Source of the DNA: Thoreauomyces humboldtii
Taxonomy: Eukaryota > Chytridiomycota > Chytridiomycetes > Spizellomycetales > Powellomycetaceae
DNA length: 29,241 nt
Direction of reading: 5' to 3'
Assembly: GCA_027596035.1 (NCBI GenBank)
Contig: JADGJA010000223.1
Coordinates: 1 to 29,241 of the forward strand
Below are positions 19,730-29,241 of this stretch, piece after piece. Position 1 is the first letter of the stretch; every line of letters begins with the position of its first letter. The notes below the pieces were generated by a model. That model saw only the letters and a program-made list of their open reading frames with translations. It had not been told where the DNA came from and ran no database searches. The position numbers were made by a program, and so were the translations under genes.

Positions 19730-21840
19730 TTACGCCTTCCAGAGACTTACGATCCCATCATCACTATAAGCCGCCATAATGTTCGACACCGGATGGTGCG
19801 CCAATCCGATCATCTCCGCTTCGGACGCCTACGGTAGTTGGGGAAACGGCATAGATTGGCTTTCTCTCCGGCAAAGAACGTCGAGATCTCGTCTTACCTT
19901 GAAAGAGGTGACCATCTTTCCGCTTTCCGAATGATACACGTGAACGTGGTTGCTCTCGGTGGCACAGTAGACGTAGTCACCTCGCGGGGACGTGGTGACG
20001 CACACGTAGTGAGAGGCCGTCACGGGCGTTCCGGCGTTCACTGTCGGGGTAAAGGATTTCACCACCTGCCGATGCCGACGAGACGCAAAGTGAGTTACCC
20101 TGCAAGTCGATGAATACAGAACCGTCTGTTTGTGTCCCTTACCTGTCCCTTGATGTTAACGAGGTAGACATAGGAGCTCTTGTTGCAGACGAGGAATCGG
20201 TCCAGGGTTCTGGGCATCGGCATCACGGCGTTGACGGTGGGACTGTGGACACCCGATGTCACCACTTGTCCTTCGTGAAGGTGGACCGTCAGGAGGCAGT
20301 TTGTTGATTTTGTGTCCCATATCTACCCAGAAGCTACGTGAGCATGGATCGGGCTTCCAGAAATCACGGTCAAGGGAGATGACTTACCCTCATACTGCCA
20401 TCGCTACTCCCGCTGATGACTCTGCTGCCTCCATCTCCACCCCAGACCACGCCATTGACGAAGCTCCCGTGACCTCTAAACTCCTTGACCATCTTTCCGC
20501 TCTTCAAACCGTGTATCCGCAGAGTTTGATCGAAGCTACTGGAGAGGACCTGCGTTCCGTCCTTTGAAAAACTGAGCGAGGTGACTCCTTGGGAGTGAGC
20601 GGCGGGGAACCGTCGGATGCATTGCCCACTGCTGAGTTTCCATATCTTGATCAGACCGTCCTGGGATCCTGATGCCAGGTGTTGCGAGTCAGGAGAGAAG
20701 CATAAGGATAGGACTGGGGTTTCCATGAGCATCATGCTGTCCTAAAGGCAAAAGGTCGTCAGAACTCTGTATCGGTGAGCACCAGGAAACCATCGGCAAA
20801 TTGTACCTCAGCCTGGTACTTGAAGTCTTTCCTCAGCTTCCCCGTGACATAGTTCCATATCTCGATGAACCCGTCCACGCTCCCAGTGGCGAGGCACTGT
20901 CCGTCTGGCGAGAAGACGACGCACTCTGCATGTGCCTTCTTTGGAAACTTTATCGAGTTGTAGCATTCGGTGGGAGGTTGGTCCTCTCCCGATGTAGCGA
21001 GCGGGGCCGCGCCTCTGAAGAGATCGTAAGGTGCGTCAGGTTCCAGCATTCCTTGGGAGGCCTGCCACTTGAGACTCTGGCCGAGGAGGGAGAGGAGTCG
21101 AGATGGTGGAACGACCGTCACCTCGGAGGAGAGGGCTTGCGCGATCTGGGCGCGGCGAGATGCTTTCGTGGCGCCTTCGAATGGCAGGTAGGCTTCTGTC
21201 GCGTCAAAAACGGTCTGCGAAAGGAGGTGTTCGAGGTGAAGGTATCGGTCCGGATAGTGGTCCTTCAGGAACTGCATGGGGTCGGTTTGACGGAGGAGAG
21301 ACCTCGCAGCGCTGATCTCCCGAAGTTCTATGAGTTCTAAAGTGACCTTTCACAAGACACCATCAGTACAGCAGCCATGCGAAGCGCACACAGTGTAGGA
21401 AACGCGGTCGTCTTCGTTCGCACCTGCTCGTACAGGTCCACCAGCTTCTTTTGAGAAATCTTGAGCTGCGTTATCGTGGAGAAGACCATGTCCCATCGTC
21501 CCGCCAGGATGTCCGCCGTGAAAGCCTCCATGTTGTCGACGGTGTTGAGTGTGACGGTCGTTTCGTCCTGCAAGGGGTTGTGAATACTTTCAGGTTGCAG
21601 TCGGCGCCTTTGGGGCCAAAGACTTTGCGCAGACTTTGAACCTAACCTGAAGGGCTTGAAGAGTCTTCGGCAGGTTGTTCTCTTTGAGGAACTGTTGCAT
21701 AAGACGGATGACACTGCCAAAGGAAGAACTTTCCGCATCAGAGCGGTGGGGAACGAGTCGCCTGCCTGTAGTTGGTAGTTGAAAGAGAATGCTCCGACTC
21801 ACTCTGCGGCCTCAATCTCCAGCAAGGATGTGGACGACAT
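19730..21840 (-). CDS. SMU1: WD40 spliceosome factor SMU1
   Basis: Eight exons: 21803-21840, 21647-21713, 21424-21567, 20807-21346, 20388-20741, 20143-20322, 19898-20065 and 19730-19828, giving 529 residues (human SMU1 has 513). Order of domains: LisH ([19 protein letters not shown], about 14-32), CTLH ([22 protein letters not shown] onward in short pieces), [20 protein letters not shown], the SMU1-specific [18 protein letters not shown], then seven WD40 repeats from about residue 215 ([21 protein letters not shown] to GIVSLWKA). SMU1 binds RED/IK in the pre-catalytic B complex and helps activation of the spliceosome, especially on short introns. That is fitting in a genome with introns as short as those here. 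The ATG at 21840 opens [13 protein letters not shown], followed at once by an intron. Confidence 0.95.
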
Positions 21841-22574
21841 TGGGTTCCTGACAGTATGCTCAAAGACCAAAGTGCTCGTTCAGTATGTAGACGATGAAAG
21901 GTGGAGCTCGCGATGTGCCAGAGCCAGTGTGAGTGGTAATGTTCTACAAAGTGCCTTGCTGGGGGTCGGAACGGACGGGGGAGGGACTTGGTGTGTATGA
22001 GTCACGCAACTTTTTCTTGGTGCCACAACCAAGTGGCACAGCCTACCTACACCTCCCTGAGCGTGGCCTTCGCAGGCAAGGTTAGGGTCTGTGTACACAC
22101 TGTATCGCATAATCTTGGCGCATCAAGCTGGCGGAGAGAGTCGAGCATGGAGGAGAGCTGAGTGAATTGCCTACAAATGTTACATCGACGCGGGAGAGGG
22201 AGCAAAGTCACCTTCTGCCTCTCAACCGACACGTTATCCGGCGCCCCCCGCTAACTTCTTCGGATCGAACGGAAACGAGAGGGTATACAGTACAGTACAG
22301 TACAATATACGTAAAAGTGGGATGCTTTCTGCTGCCGAGGTTGATCTAAATTGAACGAGGATCTCTGATTTTTCAATCAGTTGCGCATCATCGATCCAAA
22401 ACTTTTCACACCTCACAGTCACACCTCACCTCCAACCCCCGCCAGGCCATTCCACCCATTCCGCGACTTGCCCTCACCTTACTTCCCTCAGCTCTTGCTC
22501 TAGAACGATTTGACAACGACATAGCTTCAGATCACTCATCAAGCATCCATTGTCCCTTCGAAGAGCAGGAAAAT
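21841..22574. promoter_or_regulatory. Shared divergent promoter region, SMU1 / AROM
   Basis: These 734 bp separate the start codons of two divergent genes and must hold both promoters. The stretch just before the AROM start (22400-22560) is C/T-rich, common in fungal 5' UTRs. A short TACAG tandem repeat is at 22286-22304. No consensus TATA box was obvious. Confidence 0.6.
22286..22304. repeat. TACAG pentanucleotide repeat
   Basis: Three perfect TACAG units followed by TACAA, in the SMU1/AROM intergenic region. Confidence 0.85.
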
Positions 22575-25500
22575 ATGCCCTCAACCGCCCCTTCTCCCGC
22601 CCTCACAAAGGTCTCCATCCTCGGCAAGGAGACCATTCTGGTCGGTGTGGGACTCACACGCTACCTCGTGCAAGACGTCGTAGTCAACGTCCCTGCCAGC
22701 ACCTACATCGTCATCACCGACCGAAACATCGCACCCGTCCACTTGAAGCCGCTCGTGGATGCTCTGCAGTCGGAGATCGACGCTCGACATCCTGCCGGAA
22801 CCTCCGGCCGACCCCGCATCCTCACCTATGTCATGCCTCCTGGCGAGTCGGCAAAGACGAGAGAGGTCAAGTCCTCCATCGAGGACTGGGCCCTGGCCAA
22901 CAAGTGCACCCGCGATTCGTGTTTCCTTGCACTCGGAGGCGGAGTGATTGGAGATCTCATCGGATTCGTGGCCGCGACGTTCATGCGTGGCGTGCCTTTC
23001 GTGCAAATACCGACATCCCTCCTGGCGATGGTCGATTCATCCATAGGAGGAAAGACCGCCGTCGATACACCACACGGAAAGAACCTCGTCGGCGCCTTCC
23101 ACCAACCTCAACGCATCTTCATCGATCTCGAATATCTGAAGACGCTTCCCGTCCGAGAGTTCGTAAACGGACTCGGTGAGATCATCAAGACGGCCGCCAT
23201 CTGGGTCGAGGAGGACTTTGATCTGCTGGAGAACTACCCGGAGCAGATCCTTGCTCTCAGCAACGGAGTCGCCGGTGGACCAGAATCAGAAGAGGTTCAG
23301 CTCCTTCTGCGCGTCATCCTGGGTTCCGTCAAGGTCAAAGCGCACGTGGTCACCGCTGACGAGAAGGAGGGAGGTCTTCGAGGTCTCCTGAACTTCGGTC
23401 ACTCGATCGGACACGCCATGGAAGCCATCCTATCTCCAGAGATGCTGCACGGAGAATGCGTAGCGATAGGCATGGTCCGCGAGGCCGAGATCGCTCGACA
23501 TATGGGCCTTCTGAACGACGTAGCCGTCGGTCGTCTGGTGCGATGTCTGCAATCCTACGGTTTACCTACATCCCTTGACGACAAGCTCGTCAAGGAGCGC
23601 GCACCGCACAAACATTGCTCCGTCGACCAGCTTCTGGACATCATGCGGATAGACAAAAAGAACCAGGGCGACAAGAAGAAAATTGTGCTCCTGGCTGGAA
23701 TTGGACGAACGGTCGAACCGAGAGCGAGCGTAGTATCCGATGACGTGATCCGCAAGATCCTGTCTCCGGCCGTGCAAGTCTCAACCGTCAAAAAGGTGGA
23801 CATCAGCCTGAAGGTGCCGGGGTCAAAGTCCCTGTCGAATCGAGCTCTGGTGCTAGCGGCCCTCGGCGAAGGCGAATGCCGATTGCACGGACTTCTTCAT
23901 TCAGACGACGTTCAGGTGATGCTGGACGCTTTGCAGAAGCTCGTTGGCATCAAGTTCGCCTGGGAAAACGACGGGGAGACACTTGTGATCACTGGAGGCG
24001 GTGGTCGGCTGCGCGTGCCTTCCAAAGAAGTCTACCTTGGCAACGCGGGAACAGCTGCTCGCTTCCTTACGACGGTCTGCGCACTTATCCCCAATCAGCA
24101 CGAAGGAGCCGACACAGCGATCGTGACGGGAAACGCACGCATGCAGCAGCGCCCCATTGGCCCGCTCGTTGAGGCTTTGCGAGGCAACGGTGTTGATGTG
24201 GAGTATGCAGGAAAGGTTGGATCTCTGCCTCTCCACATCAAGCCCAACGGATCAGGACTTCCCGGTGGGGACATTAAGCTCTCAGCGTCAGTCAGTTCGC
24301 AGTACGTCTCGTCTATCCTAATCTCGGCACCGTATGCTGCCAAGCCAGTAACGCTGGATCTGAGCGGGGAGCATGTCATCTCACAACCTTACATCGATAT
24401 GACCATTGCCATGATGGCTTCTTTTGGCATTGAAGTAACGAGGGTGCCAAACACCAACACCTATCAGGTGCCCCGAGGGGTGTACAAGAATCCTGCGGAT
24501 TACTACGTTGAGGCAGACGCATCGTCCGCCACCTATCCGCTGGCGTTCGCCGCCATAACTGGATCGAAGGTCACAGTGACCAACATCGGAAGCCAATCCT
24601 TGCAAGGGGATGCCGCGTTCGCAGTAAAAGTGCTGGCAGCCATGGGCGCCACCGTCGAGCAAACCGAGCACACCACTACCGTGCAAGGACCATCTACCCT
24701 CCTTCCAATCCCAGAGATCGATATGGAGACCATGACTGACGCCTTCCTTACCGCATCCGTCCTGGCCGCCGTAGCCGGCACCAAAGGCGGTTCTCGTACC
24801 ACCAGGATCGTAGGCATCGCCAACCAGCGCGTAAAGGAATGCAATCGTCTCGCTGTCATGATCGAGCAGCTTGCCAAGTTCGGAGTGTCCGCTGGAGAGC
24901 TACCGGACGGCATTGAGATCCATGGTATCGATCGGCAAGCCTTGCTCAACCCCGAGGGAGGTGTCAAGTGCTACGACGACCATCGCGTGGCTATGAGCTT
25001 CAGCATCCTGGCTTGTGCCAGTCCCGGCAGCGCAGTCATCAAGGAGAAGAAATGCGTTGAGAAGACATGGCCAGCCTGGTGGGATGCGCTACAGAACACC
25101 CTCGGCGTCAACATCACCGGTGTGGACTTGGAGGATGACGAGGATGTTCCTGGAGTTACCAGCGCTTCGACTTCTGCGAACGCTGTGCAAGGATCTTCAG
25201 AAAGCGTGCTTGACGATGCGACTCTTGTACTTATCGGCATGCGTGGAGCCGGGAAGACCCATGCCGGTCTGGCAGCCGCTAGGAACTTCAACCGGTTATT
25301 CATCGACATGGACGCTTATCTGGAAAAGTCCCTCGGAACCACGATCCCTGAGCTCATCGCCAAGGATGGATGGGAGCAGTTCCGCAAACACGAAGTCAGA
25401 CTCCTGCAGGAAGCGTTAGAGAAGCATCCTCGTGGAGCCGTCATCGCATGTGGAGGCGGCATCGTTGAGACTGAGGAAGGCCGGAATCTTCTACGGAGCT

Positions 25501-27431
25501 GGACGGGCGCCGACGGATCTTCGCGCAACGGTCTTGTCGTTCACGTCAAACGAAGGATCGAAGACGTCGTTGCCTATCTCTCGGAGGACACGACGCGTCC
25601 GATGTACGGCGAGGACATGATGAAGGTGTGGAGTCGTCGGAAGCCATGGTACACGGAGTGCTCAGCACACGAGTTCATCAGTCTTCACGAAGGGAAGGAT
25701 GCGACCTGGGCGGACGTGGAACGGGATCTTTCGAGGTTTTTGACCTCTGTCCTGACAAAGCCTGGCAACAGCCAGACTTGGAGCGTGCCTCCACCACCGG
25801 CTGACAGTTTCTTTGTATCGCTTACTTTCCCCGATGTCTCGCAAGCTCTTCCTCTTCTCGACAAGATCTCCGAAGGCGCTGATGCCATCGAGCTACGTGT
25901 CGATCTACTGGACTCTTACGACGAAGCGTCTGTAGGACGTCAGGTTGCGCTTCTTCGTCGCTATTCGTCCCTTCCCATTGTCTACACCGTTCGTACCGCG
26001 GGTCAAGCGGGAAGGTTTCCGTCCGGCAATCACAGCCAACGATTGGCTCTTCTCCGTGCGGGAGTGAGATGGGGATGTGAGTTCGTGGACGTGGAGATCG
26101 ACGGACCGGCGACCGAGCTTGATCAGTTGGTGGCGAGCAAAGGGAACAGCAAGATCGTGGCATCTTTCCATGACGTCTCTGGAACTGCTCTCTGGGAGGA
26201 GTATGGACACGGATCCAGTCTCCTAGGGAACCAGAAGGCCACAGGAGACGGAAACGTTGCGGTGCGGTTTCGGGAAGTTTACGACAAGCTCCACCCCTAC
26301 GCCGACGTCGTCAAGTTGATTGGCAGGGCGACCTCGCTCGAGGACAACTTTGCACTCAAGCGTTTCGTCGCTTCGCTACCGGCTACCAACAAGCCTCTCA
26401 TTGCTCTCAACATGGGACCCTTCGGTCAGATCTCCCGGGCACTCAACACTTTCCTCACACCCGTTACACATCCTGCTCTTCCCGCGGCAGCTGCGCCTGG
26501 CCAGCTCTCCATCGCGCAGATCTACGCTTTGCGCTCGCTACTGGGTCAACTTCCACCCAAAGAATTCGTCCTGTTTGGCTCCCCAATCGCACAGTCCGTC
26601 TCACCCGCGCTCCACAACGCTGGATTCGAGACGCTGGGTCTTCCATACACCTACGGACTCTCGGAGTCGCTGGATATCTCCCACGTCGCGAAAACCGTCA
26701 AGGCCGCCGTGACAGCGGGAACCTTCGGCGGAGCCAGCGTGACCATTCCCCACAAGATTGCGGTGATCGACCACGACATCGTTCAACACCTCACTCCAGC
26801 GGCGAAAGCCATCGGAGCCGTCAACACGATCTTCACACGGGGAGACTCGTCGGAACTCTGGGGTGACAACACGGACTGGTTGGGGATCCGGTCCGCCATC
26901 AAAGCTTTCGGACCGACCACCGCCACCGGCACGGGACCGGTGCGCCGGATCGGCGTAGTGCTGGGAGCCGGCGGGACGGCCCGAGCTGCTCTCTACGCGC
27001 TCCGAGACCTCGGATGCTCCGAACACAGGATCTGGAATCGAACTCCCGAGAACGCCAAGCCACTCGTGCAGGCATTCTCAGCGACCCTCGTCTCGGACCT
27101 CTCCAAGCTTCTCGTCCTCACCGACGATCATCGTCAACCCACGGTCTTCCACATCGTCGGGACTGTCCCGGCGACGGCTCAGTCGAGCATGGACCTCGAC
27201 GCCATGTTTCGAGCATGCGACTCGGGCACCCACAAAGGCGTGGTGGTCGACATGGCGTATCGACCGAAGGATACGGAACTTCTGAAAACGGCGGAGAGGT
27301 TGGGATGGAGTTGTGCGACGGGCGTGGACGTGTTGGTCAGGCAGGGGTTGGAGCAGTTTAGGATATGGACTGGAAGGAAGGCTCCAAAGGAAGCGATGCG
27401 TCGAGCCGTCATGAAGGCGTACGACGCCTAG
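22575..27431 (+). CDS. ARO1: Pentafunctional AROM polypeptide (shikimate pathway)
   Basis: One uninterrupted ORF of 1618 residues catalysing steps 2-6 from DAHP to EPSP in the cytosol. Domains in order: 3-dehydroquinate synthase (about 1-395; GGGVIGDLIGF, SSIGGKTAVD, LNFGHSIGHAME); EPSP synthase (about 405-860; KVPGSKSLSNRALVLAALG, LGNAGTAARFLTT, the EADASSATYPLA segment); shikimate kinase (about 880-1065; Walker A GMRGAGKTHAG, FIDMDAYLE, ACGGGIVETEEGR); type I dehydroquinase (about 1072-1310; ELRVDLLDS, IVASFHDVSGT with the catalytic His, Schiff-base Lys in DVVKLIGRA); shikimate dehydrogenase (about 1325-1618; GSPIAQSVSPALHNAGF, VTIPHK, NTDWLG, GAGGTARAALYAL). All expected active-site residues that I checked are present, so all five activities are likely intact. 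Start context AAAATATGCC. The gene has no intron, unlike several of its neighbours. Confidence 0.98.
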   Translation: MPSTAPSPALTKVSILGKETILVGVGLTRYLVQDVVVNVPASTYIVITDRNIAPVHLKPLVDALQSEIDARHPAGTSGRPRILTYVMPPGESAKTREVKSSIEDWALANKCTRDSCFLALGGGVIGDLIGFVAATFMRGVPFVQIPTSLLAMVDSSIGGKTAVDTPHGKNLVGAFHQPQRIFIDLEYLKTLPVREFVNGLGEIIKTAAIWVEEDFDLLENYPEQILALSNGVAGGPESEEVQLLLRVILGSVKVKAHVVTADEKEGGLRGLLNFGHSIGHAMEAILSPEMLHGECVAIGMVREAEIARHMGLLNDVAVGRLVRCLQSYGLPTSLDDKLVKERAPHKHCSVDQLLDIMRIDKKNQGDKKKIVLLAGIGRTVEPRASVVSDDVIRKILSPAVQVSTVKKVDISLKVPGSKSLSNRALVLAALGEGECRLHGLLHSDDVQVMLDALQKLVGIKFAWENDGETLVITGGGGRLRVPSKEVYLGNAGTAARFLTTVCALIPNQHEGADTAIVTGNARMQQRPIGPLVEALRGNGVDVEYAGKVGSLPLHIKPNGSGLPGGDIKLSASVSSQYVSSILISAPYAAKPVTLDLSGEHVISQPYIDMTIAMMASFGIEVTRVPNTNTYQVPRGVYKNPADYYVEADASSATYPLAFAAITGSKVTVTNIGSQSLQGDAAFAVKVLAAMGATVEQTEHTTTVQGPSTLLPIPEIDMETMTDAFLTASVLAAVAGTKGGSRTTRIVGIANQRVKECNRLAVMIEQLAKFGVSAGELPDGIEIHGIDRQALLNPEGGVKCYDDHRVAMSFSILACASPGSAVIKEKKCVEKTWPAWWDALQNTLGVNITGVDLEDDEDVPGVTSASTSANAVQGSSESVLDDATLVLIGMRGAGKTHAGLAAARNFNRLFIDMDAYLEKSLGTTIPELIAKDGWEQFRKHEVRLLQEALEKHPRGAVIACGGGIVETEEGRNLLRSWTGADGSSRNGLVVHVKRRIEDVVAYLSEDTTRPMYGEDMMKVWSRRKPWYTECSAHEFISLHEGKDATWADVERDLSRFLTSVLTKPGNSQTWSVPPPPADSFFVSLTFPDVSQALPLLDKISEGADAIELRVDLLDSYDEASVGRQVALLRRYSSLPIVYTVRTAGQAGRFPSGNHSQRLALLRAGVRWGCEFVDVEIDGPATELDQLVASKGNSKIVASFHDVSGTALWEEYGHGSSLLGNQKATGDGNVAVRFREVYDKLHPYADVVKLIGRATSLEDNFALKRFVASLPATNKPLIALNMGPFGQISRALNTFLTPVTHPALPAAAAPGQLSIAQIYALRSLLGQLPPKEFVLFGSPIAQSVSPALHNAGFETLGLPYTYGLSESLDISHVAKTVKAAVTAGTFGGASVTIPHKIAVIDHDIVQHLTPAAKAIGAVNTIFTRGDSSELWGDNTDWLGIRSAIKAFGPTTATGTGPVRRIGVVLGAGGTARAALYALRDLGCSEHRIWNRTPENAKPLVQAFSATLVSDLSKLLVLTDDHRQPTVFHIVGTVPATAQSSMDLDAMFRACDSGTHKGVVVDMAYRPKDTELLKTAERLGWSCATGVDVLVRQGLEQFRIWTGRKAPKEAMRRAVMKAYDA

Positions 27432-27798
27432 TTTGGATGGATGTAACTCCTTTCATTTACATATCCTACGTATGCTTTCGCCCTGCTGCTCGAAAAGAAC
27501 ATTTGGCAAAATGCCATTGCGAAAGAGATGCCTAGGTCCCAAGGGACATGGGAATTAGTGCAATGACTTTTCGCTCTCTGACTCGCTCGCTGTATACTTT
27601 TCACCTGTGACTGGATTGTGACTTGGAGCGGGCAAGAAAAGCTACATCTGTCGTATCAATCTCGAAGTCACAATCCAGCATGTAACGGCAGAATAGGGGC
27701 AAAAAATTGTGCAAAAAGGTACTTTGCTTTCGCTAGAGCCTGTTCCTAAGGATAACCACGGGTTCTAGTAGAGCGAAGCTGCTGCCCATAACGCCGTT

Positions 27799-27889
27799 TC
27801 GACATTTAAGTGGGAATTGAACCGGCGACCTCCGCCTGAACCAACCGGAGCGTGCACTAACCAGTGGACCAGGTGGTCAGTTGTCGACA
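27799..27889 (-). pseudogene. Degenerate tRNA-like element
   Basis: On the minus strand a perfect B box (GGTTCAATTCC, 27813-27823) and a near-consensus A box (TGGTCCACTGG, 27861-27871) are spaced as in a tRNA gene, and CTCCG/CGGAG can form an anticodon stem. The T stem pairs in only three of five positions and the expected acceptor strands do not pair. This fits a tRNA pseudogene or the head of a tRNA-derived SINE. Confidence 0.5.
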
Positions 27890-28016
27890 GAGAATTCCTT
27901 GCGGGTTATAACCGGAGGCAAGCCCCTTTACTGCCGAAAACCCTGAGCTTTTCACGGCTATTCGACGCCCGCAGATGACCATTCCATGCACTACGCTCAT
28001 CATGATCGGCGCAAGA

Positions 28017-28128
28017 CTTGCTCGTAAGTTTCAGATGGGTGCCCATACGAGGCATTTTCAGCATCTCCGACACGAAGGCCGAATAAGCAGACCGTCGTGA
28101 TTTGAAATCTCATCACTTTACGAGCAAG
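28017..28128. repeat. Inverted repeat, 11-bp arms
   Basis: CTTGCTCGTAA at 28017-28027 is the exact reverse complement of TTACGAGCAAG at 28118-28128. The enclosed 90 nt include smaller complementary pieces (GATTTGAAATC near 28100). Confidence 0.7.
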
Positions 28129-28196
28129 CTATGCGGTGCGGGGATCCGCATTCCCGAAAGGCAAGAAGTACTGATTCGAGTGAGGCCAAAATAGAT

Positions 28197-28248
28197 CCCT
28201 AACGCTCGTTTGCTTTGCATATGGCAGAAAGTGAACGAGGGCTAAGGA
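28197..28248. repeat. Imperfect hairpin
   Basis: CTCGTT (28205-28210) pairs with AACGAG (28234-28239), and the flanking CCTAA-C and G-CTAAGG segments extend the stem with a few mismatches. The loop holds a small TTTGC/GCAGAAA-type stem. Confidence 0.5.
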
Positions 28249-29023
28249 TTATTGTGACCTCATACGAGCGAGACCTCAAATGAGCCATGCACCGGTATGC
28301 CCACAAGCGAACAAAGCAAGAACGCAAAGCCCGACATGCGAGAGATTGTGGGGGAACCAAGTCAGACGGCAGCAACCGTTCTTCCTACTCGGTTGGAATA
28401 TCCGAGAGGCGTAATCTTCAACGAGAGTCGAACAGCCGTAAAGCATGTCCTACTCTCCACTTCTTGTTGAACAGTGCTGCTTCGTCTCATCATCCTTGGT
28501 GATATGGTGCGGCTTTGTTAGAAAACAAAGCGAGGTACAACAAACTTCATACAGATCCTGGAGAAAGAGAGAGAGAGTGGTCAGGACGTTGCCGAGTGAG
28601 GGAGCAAAGGGCATGTCAAGAGGTGGAACGCACCTGTAGAGTTGGTCGATGGGGTGTGAAGGGGGATCGCGAGGAGCCCCGCATTTATACGAAAACGAGG
28701 TTGGTGGCGCAGCTGCGAGCGGGAAGAAAAAAAAGAAGAAAAACACAGGAGATCAGGTGGCACAGCTCCGACGATCCCCAAGCCACATCGGAGGGTTCGG
28801 TGCTTTCGACAGCAAGTTTCGGGCGGGACTCAAGCCCACATGTTTGTTGTGCCAGTTTCACGTTTCACTCGTTCCTGACACCTGCGTGCTGTCTTAGAAC
28901 GAGTACCCGAGAGTCCTCAACATTTCGTGTTCGTCTCCGCTTCACCCTACCGCCGCGCTCAGAGTGTACTTCTACGGAACGTCCTCTTGTTGGAAGTTTC
29001 GAAGTCAAGGGCCCACATACGGC

Positions 29024-29241
29024 ATGCTCCAGGAAGATCGTATCCACCAAAGCCTAGCCGCCCGCGTCGCCAACGGTCCCGTCAAGTTCAGTGATTTTCT
29101 CAACAGAAAGCCGGTGCAGCGTTACCTCACTGGATCTCTCACTTCCCCTGCCGATGCCCTAGTACACCTGATCAAAGATTGGGGCTTCTCCCTCTCACCT
29201 CTGCTCACCGACGAAGAGCTGCCTGGCGTGGACCACCTCAT
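29024..29241 (+). CDS. Unidentified protein, cut by right window edge
   Basis: From the ATG at 29024 the frame stays open to the window end, giving at least 72 residues: it begins MLQEDRIHQSLAARVANGPV, continues through KFSDFLNRKPVQRYLTG, LVHLIKDWGFSLSPLL and ends TDEELPGVDHL. The composition is that of a folded, helical cytosolic domain, and codon usage (C-ending) matches the other genes here. I recognise no family from this part. The frame is open back to 28898 without another ATG. An upstream exon ending near 28897 (CTTAG acceptor) is possible but not required. Confidence 0.55.
   Translation, partial: MLQEDRIHQSLAARVANGPVKFSDFLNRKPVQRYLTGSLTSPADALVHLIKDWGFSLSPLLTDEELPGVDHL

Larger units (their letters stand above)
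27432..29023. other. Intergenic with tRNA-like relic and inverted repeats
   Basis: About 1.6 kb between AROM and the truncated right-hand gene. It carries the AROM 3' UTR, a tRNA-like element (27799-27889), two inverted repeats (28017-28128 and 28197-28248), and the promoter of the last gene. The ORFs here, including the 180-codon frame at 28515-29057, are Arg/Ser-rich with no motif and look non-coding. Confidence 0.5.

Noticed and set aside
28515..29057. Plus-strand 180-codon ORF
   Set aside because: Arg/Ser/Thr-rich without motif, and it overlaps out of frame the better-looking start at 29024.

Overview
The window is nuclear DNA of a filamentous-type fungus, most likely a basidiomycete. 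The evidence is several genes broken by short GT-AG introns (43 to about 115 nt), fungal forms of the proteins (pentafunctional AROM, Pho85-type cyclin, DUF3431, biotin ligase with an N-terminal amidotransferase-like domain), and fairly GC-rich coding sequence. I cannot name the species. No bacterial operons, CRISPR arrays, viral genes or transposase genes were seen.

Layout, left to right: an edge-truncated minus-strand gene (1-501); dolichyldiphosphatase (+, 855-1855); pyruvate decarboxylase (-, 2130-4239); a PCL/Pho80-like cyclin with a polyglutamine tract (-, 5021-6466); a JMJD4-like 2-oxoglutarate oxygenase (+, 7882-9118) converging on a nitronate monooxygenase (-, 9252-10441); a poorly readable minus-strand ORF set (10642-11189); a non-coding region of about 2 kb (11.36-13.26 kb); biotin protein ligase (-, 13457-15790); an intron-bearing tRNA (-, 16004-16162); a DUF3431 type II membrane protein (-, 16432-17781); a small tail-anchored-type protein (-, 18452-18823); the spliceosome factor SMU1 (-, 19730-21840), divergent from the intronless AROM gene (+, 22575-27431); 1.6 kb of mostly non-coding DNA with a tRNA-like relic and inverted repeats; and the first 73 codons of a gene cut by the right edge (29024-29241).

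The protein genes are ordinary housekeeping functions and do not form one pathway or cluster: N-glycosylation lipid recycling, alcoholic fermentation, cell-cycle/phosphate signalling, protein hydroxylation, nitronate detoxification, protein biotinylation, splicing and aromatic amino acid synthesis.

The unusual part is 11.36-13.26 kb on the plus strand. It has a telomere-repeat-like sequence, then a series of short exons and introns in which the introns (and less clearly the exons) look like tandem copies of one module of about 180-220 bp. This leads directly into about 570 bp dense in perfect hairpins, including two C(UUCG)G-capped stems and a duplicated motif that resembles CR-I of RNase P RNA, with matching distal strands that could form a pseudoknot. 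A further well-formed intron lies just downstream. I read this as a spliced, mRNA-like precursor of a structured non-coding RNA. RNase P/MRP-like RNA and telomerase RNA are the two named hypotheses, and neither is proven from sequence alone.
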